Shown one piece after another: positions 57,775 to 64,000 of a stretch of 64,000 nt of DNA. The position numbers and the translations under genes were made by a program. Every line of letters begins with the position of its first letter. Position 1 is the stretch's first letter. The stretch is from Gentiana macrophylla. Taxonomy: Eukaryota > Streptophyta > Magnoliopsida > Gentianales > Gentianaceae. Below the pieces are notes generated by a model. That model worked only from the letters and a program-made list of their open reading frames with translations. It had not been told where the DNA came from and made no database searches. The stretch lies in assembly GCA_026214975.1 (NCBI GenBank), contig JAOBSW010000030.1:62001-126000 (forward strand), written 5' to 3'.

Positions 57775-59520
57775 TGTTGGTCCCTTGGAAAGGCTAACAC
57801 AAGTTTAGAGGGGGGGGGGGGTGAATAAACTTGTCCCTAAAAACCGGATTTAAAACAAATTAAGGTTCAATTAAAACTTGTGTGGAGTTGTCGATTAAGC
57901 CGAGTTTAAGTCAAACCGACTTAAGCAACAAACCGAGTCAACTGGCAGCAGATGTATTTAGCCTTTATAAAATATAAGTTATCAAATAGCTTATTGACTT
58001 GATTTCAGAATGAAAACTAGATAAGTATAACTGCAATAAAGTAAATGAATGCGTAAAGTAAATAAACAAGAATTATAGAGGTTCCAGGTGGTGTAATCCT
58101 GTATGTTCTCTCTTCCCCTGTGATGCGGAGGAAAATTCCACTAGAACTTCTTTGAGATGGCCCGGTTACAAAGAGTCCTAAACTCGATAGTCCTTGACTA
58201 ATCCCTAGCTTCACTATCTAAACACTTAAAGAACATGTAGAATTGTCGCTCTTCAATTGTTTGAAACATCGGGTCCTGAGGGTTGAATTGCCTCTTCACC
58301 ACCATCACAACCACAATTTTCCCCGATCGCACTCAACTGCCCTTCACACCTTCTTGGTGTTTCATAGCCTAAACCTTTGATAAAATCAAAGTTGAGACTT
58401 GAATCAATAACTATGATTCAATTGTGATTTAAGCTTTTCTTCTAGATGAGTAAATTATGCTCGGCTCAGCACTTCTTCAAATGAGTGATCTTGATTTTTC
58501 TTGAATGCTTAAGAATCACTTGAAGCAATTTCTTGATATTGCAATAAAGTATTTAGCAGAATTCTTTTGAAATTGGTTTCCTTAATTTTATCTTTCTTGA
58601 CTAGATTGATTCTTTTAGTTCTTCCCGCTCTCCCTTTTTTTCACCCACTTTTGTTGTTGTTGAAGTAGTCTATTTATATGGGTTCATCTAACGCTCATCC
58701 CGCTTGAATCTTGTAACGGTTATATTTTTCGACCGCTCGACCACAAGAGTTCATCCAATAAAATCGCCTCTATAACGCTCGATCGTAGTATCATCTTGTT
58801 GGATGATCGATATATAAAACCGAGTTTCTTATCGCTTTATATTGAGTTTATCACTTGTCAATTTCTTGACTGACTTGGAGCATTAACTGAGATTTTACTC
58901 TTCTTCAAATATCAGTACTCCAGTTTACATCTGATTATAATTGACTTAATCAGAGTACACCATAAGCAAATATATTCTAAGAATTCATTGTCCTTAGGTC
59001 TTCATACAAGATCCATAAAGTCAGTTCAGGTCACCACAATCTTGCCTGAAGTCTAACTTCATAGTCTCGACTTGTAATATTCATAACTGAGATTGAACCT
59101 CGCTTCTTCAATCTTCAGAATCGAGTCTCGTGGACTCAATTCTTCAATATTCTCAGAATCAAGTCTCGTGACCTCGGCTTCAGCTTTTAGATAAGCCAAT
59201 CGAGTCTGTGGTCCTCAACGAAACTTATCTTCTTTGGCTTTACGTTGGTGTGCTTTGCTTTAATCGATTTCCGATTTCTCGTTAACTCGTTTCTTGTTCA
59301 CTCGCTTTTGTTATCTCGGATTCACGACCTAAAAATATTACGTTGCTTGTCCTGATTTAACCTATACAAATATCAGCTCTATTAATTCCTATACATTGAC
59401 ATCTAGACATCTTTTTGCTTTGCACTATAACAGCTAGTTATCACACTTCATCAATGGGGTTTAGAATCAAGACTAAATAAATGATGAATCATCATCAAAA
59501 CATAAATTTTATTTCCAACA
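57775..59520 (-). repeat. Solo Sirevirus-family LTR at the PPT/LTR boundary of Copia C
   Basis: TGTTGGTCCCTTGG...TTTCCAACA, 1746 bp, - orientation, flanked by AGGGG (57770-57774) and GGGGG (59521-59525), a 5-bp duplication with one mismatch. It contains a G-run at 57819-57828. It shares TAGACATCTTTTTGC and the ends with the LTRs at 7739 and 9937. The insertion sits between C's polypurine tract and its 3' LTR. Confidence 0.85.
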
Positions 59521-59525
59521 GGGGG

Positions 59526-59819
59526 TGTTACAATACATGAATAAAGAAGTTTTAAATGAAGAGGATGTGAATTCACTCAATTCACATGACATGAGCTCAA
59601 TACTCACCGCATGTAAGACTCAACTGACTTAGGCTCAGCAGACATTACTTTGTTGTAACTTCATATTCTGTTATAATTGAATGTAGCCATTTTAATGAAG
59701 TATATACTCTATAAATACTTCATGATCAGCCCCATTGTAACTTAACTTATTCATTATTTTGATCAATAAGAATTCCACATTATATTTTGTCTTGTGTTTC
59801 AATTTCATCAATTTCAACA
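59526..59819 (+). repeat. Copia C 3' LTR
   Basis: TGTTACAATACATGAATAAAG to AATTTCAACA, 294 bp. It has a TATA-like CTATAAATACTTC near 59711. It is homologous, inverted, to the two pieces of LTR-B (56690-56750 and 49657-49956). Confidence 0.82.
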
Positions 59820-61507
59820 AGTATTCTTCTCTCCGTGACAGACTATCAACCATTGATATTCATTGAATATTCTGGTCCAATGATCCTTGTAATAGTCATT
59901 TAAACTTGCCCATTGATTGCTGCTTGATCAGACGTCCAAAAATAATCCTTATCATGAATAATATTTTCATGTTATGTTAGAAAGATAATTATTTGTAATT
60001 GTCCTTTTTTTAGTTCGACAAAAGATCCTTCATGGCTGAAATCTTAAGTCTTACTCAGCTCAACAGACTTGACTGCTATCTTGGGTCTTGTTCAGCTCAG
60101 CTGACTAGTCTTGATTAAGCTCTTCTGAATTTGCATGCTTGATAATTCATTTGATCATAATTTGTGAGATCATAGTACACCATATTTCCATTAACTTTAA
60201 GTTTCTCATCACATTTACTTGAACTTCTAGACTTCAAAGGCAAGATCTAAAGTTATTCTAGTGCCATCCTGCACTTACCAAGACAACTTTATAGTTTTGG
60301 CTTAAATATTTATTATTGAGATTGATCCATCAGCCTTCAGCTCTTTAGTCTTCATTACTGAGTTTGATCCTTAAGCCTTTATCTCAGCTCATCTTAGCTT
60401 CACTTTCGTAGACTCTACTGGATTTTAGGCTTGTCCTAGTTTACTAAAAACTTGACTATTATTTAGCAGCTGACTATTACAGTTTATATGTGCTCAACTC
60501 CTGCCTACTAATCATGTATTAGATGTGACTCCTCAGAGTGTCAAACTTCTATTTTGGATGGAGATGCAGGGGCCGTGAATGTTGAGATGTTGATGCATTC
60601 CTATATTCATGACGTTTCCCTGACTACGGGGAAGGAGCAACCGCTTTTGGTCCGATGATTGATGCACTGGACACTGAGGTAGAGTGCCCTGTTATAGGGG
60701 ATGATTACTGGGTTTCACCCAAGCCTATACTCTCTCTGAGGACAGTGTCTGATCCCGCTGCTGGAAGTAGACCACCTGCAGGTCGACGAGAGCTTACTCC
60801 GGTGAATGGAGCCGGTATTGGTGCTTGTTCATCTCAGCAGGAGGTGAGCGAGTACTTTGCTACGGAGATGGCTTCGATTCACGTGAAGCTACATGGTTTA
60901 TATGCCCATTTTTGGATTCCTCCAGCCAGGGGCGGCTTTACTTAATAACAAATGGGTCACCCGACTTGCTAAAAAAAATATTACAGTGGAATTTTTTTTA
61001 GGTACACATTTTATATGTGTACCGACCCTCTTATTTTTAGATATTGATCCCCATTGACCCGTATTGAATTATAATATATAAAATTAAGCTTAATAATTGT
61101 AAAATATGACAAATTTATGACCTGTATCATCAAATTCCCAGAGTCGCCTCGCTTCCAAAGAGCTCCACCACCTGTGAGCTCCTTCTTATCGTAGAGTTGC
61201 AGCTTCGATGCAGTTGGACCTTCATGATCTTCATTAATTATGTAGTACCAAATAAGGGTTTTCATGTAATTACGTAACATTAAAATGTGTATAATGGCAT
61301 CGTGTATAGGTTCAAGAAATGCGATTATTAAAGTAGGTATGCAACTTATTACATACACAAAATTAGAGGTTTTAACATTTATATACGATCGTGTTTTTGT
61401 CCTTGACTTTCTCGATCGCTTGTTTGTTTTTCGTATGATCACAATTGAAAGCGCACTTCGACGCCCACGATTTAATGTAATTCCAGAGGCGGTTCGGTGC
61501 AAATAGT
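59820..61507. other. Decayed repeats and unassigned sequence
   Basis: 60040-60520 contains text like that of the Sirevirus-family LTRs (GAGTTTGATCCTTAAGCC, TTCAGCTCTTTAGTC) and is probably an old LTR remnant. 60560-60945 has coding-like + strand text in two frames (VNVEMLMHSYIHDVSLT, then ECPVIGDDYWVSPKPILSL) that was not recognised. A - strand ORF at 61502-61011 includes EGPTASKLQLYDKKELTGGGA, possibly a gene scrap. No gene is called. Confidence 0.4.
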
Positions 61508-61600
61508 AATTGGCATCCCCATCAAATGGATGTCAATACAATCTTTTTGCATGGAGATTTTCTTGAAGAAGTATATAAACAACTATCTTCGTGATTCAAG
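61508..61600 (+). pseudogene. Short Copia RT scrap
   Basis: NWHPHQMDVNTIFLHGDFLEE, then VYKQLSS, matches the Copia RT block that normally reads NW.LHQLDVN.AFLHGDL.EEVYM. It is isolated, with no flanking RT motifs. 61640-61731 nearby resembles the end of a Sirevirus-family LTR (CTAACA edge, TAGACATATTTTTGC). Confidence 0.6.
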
Positions 61601-61990
61601 ACTAGCAAACCTGATTAACCCATACAATATCACACTTTAGTAAAACATATAAATTAGATTTTAGACATATTTTTGCTTGCATGTATAACACCTAGTCTGA
61701 CACTCGTCATCAAACCTTTTCATTTCTAACATGTACTCTTCTATATTTTTTTGGAAGACAATCTTCTATTTTTTTAAACCATACCGAAAAAAAAAACAAA
61801 GGAAAAAAACTCTAAAAAATCTTATATATATCAGGACGGAGGGACGAGGGAGTACTTATAAGAACGGAGGTAGCAACTTTTTGTTGAAAATCTAGAGGAT
61901 GAGGATTTTGTAACTTATCAAATTTTATGATAGCCGAAATTGTCTGTTGAAGCATATGAAATGTTAATTATCTACCTTCCCAATAGCTTA

Positions 61991-62854
61991 TGATGCGTTT
62001 GGATTGGTGGAGTGATATGAAATGGAATGAAACTGATGGAATGAAATTCTATGGAATGGAATGAACCTGATTCCATTCCTATATTTGACAAACAATGAAA
62101 TGAAATATATGAGATTCTATAAAATATGGCAATCGACACAGTGGGCGATGGTGGTGCGTGTTGATGAGTGTGGTGGGTAGCGGTGGGGTGTGCAGAGATG
62201 GTGGTGACGGTGATGGTGAGGTGTGCTGTGGTGGTAACCGCGGATGTTGTGAGGTGTGCGGTGGCGGTGGTGGTGGTGGTTGTAAAAAGTGACGCAGGAG
62301 GGTGGTGTGCGGTGACGGGTGATTGTGAGGTGGGTTGTGTATGACTAGTAAATATCGGTGGTGATGGAGGTGGTTGTGGTGGAGGATAAGTGCAGGGGTG
62401 GTGGTAGGTGTTATGTGTGCAAATGGGAATGTTGGAGGTAAGGTGGGTGGTGGTAAGAGGTAGTGGTGAAATGGTTGGTAACGGTAGTGGTGGTCGTGGT
62501 GGCGGGTTGGATTGTGACGTGGGATGGTGGTTAGTTATGGTAATGGTGATGATATGTGGGTAGCAACGGTGGCTGGTGGTGTTACGGTGGAAGGTGACGG
62601 TGGTTGGTTTCAGTCTGGGGTAGCCAGGTGGTGCGGGAGGTGGGTCGTGGACGGTGGTTGATTTTATCAATAGATTATTTTTAAAATTTCATTTTATCTA
62701 ATCATTCCATCCAATTTATGATGGAATGAAATTTGCCAAAATTCATTCTAATGGAAAAAAATTAATTCCATTCCGTCGATCCAAACACGTCGAACGATTG
62801 AACGAAATTTAAAAATCATTCCATTTTATTCGATTCAAGAATTCAAACGCATCA
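61991..62854. mobile_element. Harbinger/Tourist-like non-autonomous element with GTGGTG-rich core
   Basis: TIRs TGATGCGTTTGGATT and AATTCAAACGCATCA, flanked by TTA at 61988-61990 and 62855-62857, the PIF/Harbinger target duplication. Subterminal TGGAATGAAAT-type repeats lie on both sides. The core (about 62140-62655) is a degenerate GTGGTG/GGTGGT minisatellite. No transposase is present, so it is a MITE-type derivative. The 232-codon - strand ORF inside is a translation of the repeat (Pro/Thr/His-rich). Confidence 0.82.
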
Positions 62855-62857
62855 TTA

Positions 62858-64000
62858 CACTATCGGGAGGTAGATGATTATTTTATGAACATCGTTAATT
62901 AGCACCACACGCGATTTACTCTAAGATCACACTCACGCAAATTTCGACTTTCAGATGCCGAATCGCCTTCAACCCCTACAGAGTTGAATTGTGTGCATTA
63001 TTTTGACTCTAAGTTTCATTAAAACAGATTTTGATTTCTAAAAATCAAAATTAGATAAGAAATGATGTCAGATAAATCGCGTGTTATGTCGTAAACAATG
63101 CCATTATTTTATATACTTCAACTTTGTCATCCAATTTCCTTCAAAAAAAAAAAAAAAAAGACATTGTCATCCAATTTATGTAAAAATTTAGAGGAAAAAC
63201 AAGATAGACCGTTGTGGTGAGTTGTCGGAAAAAGTTGGAACACCTGGCTTTCGGGGATTGTTCTAACGTCCACATGTTATAAAACCTTTGTCAAATTTTT
63301 TTTTCTTCTTCTTTAATTATATTGTTGTTATCTCGAAAAGATCTTCTTTTTTATTTAAAACTATTCTCAGCATACAATTAAAATGCTGTTCTTTTGTTTT
63401 TATATATATATTCGCCTCCGGCAATCGATCTAGAACACGGTTTCTACGACTTAATGAATAATCCCCGCTATAATTTTCTGACTTTTTTTTTTTCTCTAAT
63501 CATATGACACAAAACTAATCTTCAACTGCATGACATAGGGTCCTCAAAAATACTAATTAATCTTGCATGACGGCAGCCCTCTCTTTGAAAAATATTGGTT
63601 TTGACCAATGGAAAGTAAAACATGTAATGACAAATAATTATTTATTTATTTATTTATTTTCACCAAAACGAAAGTGTTATTTTCGAATATAAATTTACAA
63701 CAAAACTAAATTAAACTAGATTGTAGACGCGGCCAAACGCCCAGACTACAACACTGGCTTAATATCGCATTACACAACACGGCCTAATACCGGATGACGA
63801 CATACTCGGATCTCGCCTGTTGAATAATATGGGACCGTAATAACCTAGTGACAATTTATTCAAGAATATGCCCTAAGAAAAGAGGATATTTTGGTGTTTA
63901 TGTTTAGAATGGGCTTTGGATTATGAATCACAAGTTGTTTACGATCACGCAGATGAATAATGAATCGTTTCTCGTAGTTCCTCGAGATTGTTTATATAGA
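62858..64000. other. Intergenic DNA, no gene seen
   Basis: AT-rich with poly-A/T runs (63145-63160, 63485-63494) and a TTTA repeat (63638-63659). No credible coding frame, RNA gene or complete element was found. Confidence 0.5.

Noticed and set aside
60655..60945. 96-codon + strand ORF with CPVIGDDYWVSPKPIL
   Set aside because: Possibly a coding scrap because an upstream frame continues the look, but it is frame-shifted and unrecognised, so it was left as unassigned repeat-derived sequence.
61011..61502. 163-codon - strand ORF
   Set aside because: Only a short stretch (EGPTASKLQLYDKKELTGGG) looks like protein. The rest is AT-driven text, and no start context or homologue was recognised.
61972..62670. 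232-codon - strand ORF, Pro/Thr/His-rich
   Set aside because: It is the translation of a GTGGTG minisatellite inside a TIR-bounded element and has no domain-like structure.
1..64000. CRISPR arrays, prokaryotic operons, rRNA genes
   Set aside because: No regularly spaced short palindromic repeats with unique spacers, no operon-like gene packing and no rRNA core motifs. All signals are those of a plant nuclear genome.

Overview
The window looks like nuclear DNA from a flowering plant, probably a eudicot. It is AT-rich and intron-bearing, and most of it is transposable-element sequence around one small gene island. No lineage was established by any search.

Gene island (about 31.1-38.9 kb): two convergent genes. 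An intronless half-size ABCG transporter resembling Arabidopsis ABCG10 lies on the + strand. A multi-exon cytoplasmic-type receptor-like kinase resembling CRPK1 lies on the - strand. Their 3' ends are about 0.8 kb apart, with a (TA)n microsatellite between them. The transporter looks intact. The kinase has all its kinase motifs but shows a one-base frame problem at the exon 3/4 junction.

Left flank (1-31.1 kb): a Sirevirus-like Copia element on the - strand runs off the left edge; its 5' LTR ends at 9437. It is followed by a ~110-bp fossil resembling the domain V/VI end of an organellar group II intron, then a truncated Tat-like Gypsy element interrupted by a solo LTR of the Sirevirus family. 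Next comes a tandem array of ~0.85-kb units, each carrying a Stowaway-like MITE. The array is split by a ~2-kb solo LTR, which is itself split by a near full-length chromodomain Gypsy element (15827-25208). The last array unit carries a hAT deletion derivative, followed by a TRIM.

Right flank (38.9-64 kb): a Stowaway-like MITE, a LINE 3' fragment, a 4.7-kb Copia with well-preserved LTRs but decayed internal sequence, two tRNA-derived SINEs, and a solo chromovirus LTR with a perfect 5-bp target duplication. Beyond these is a Copia nest. Element A (49957-56689) sits inside the 3' LTR of element B and contains a solo LTR. B is joined head to head to a + strand fragment C of the same family. A Sirevirus-family solo LTR has landed exactly at C's polypurine tract/LTR boundary. 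A Harbinger/Tourist-type element with a GTGGTG-rich core closes the window.

The two host genes show no functional link beyond proximity. The most distinctive observations are an in-frame GT-AG intron candidate inside the chromovirus gag-protease ORF, an iterated CpG palindrome in chromovirus LTRs whose two arms have changed together between subfamilies, the group II intron fossil, and the order of insertions readable from the nests.
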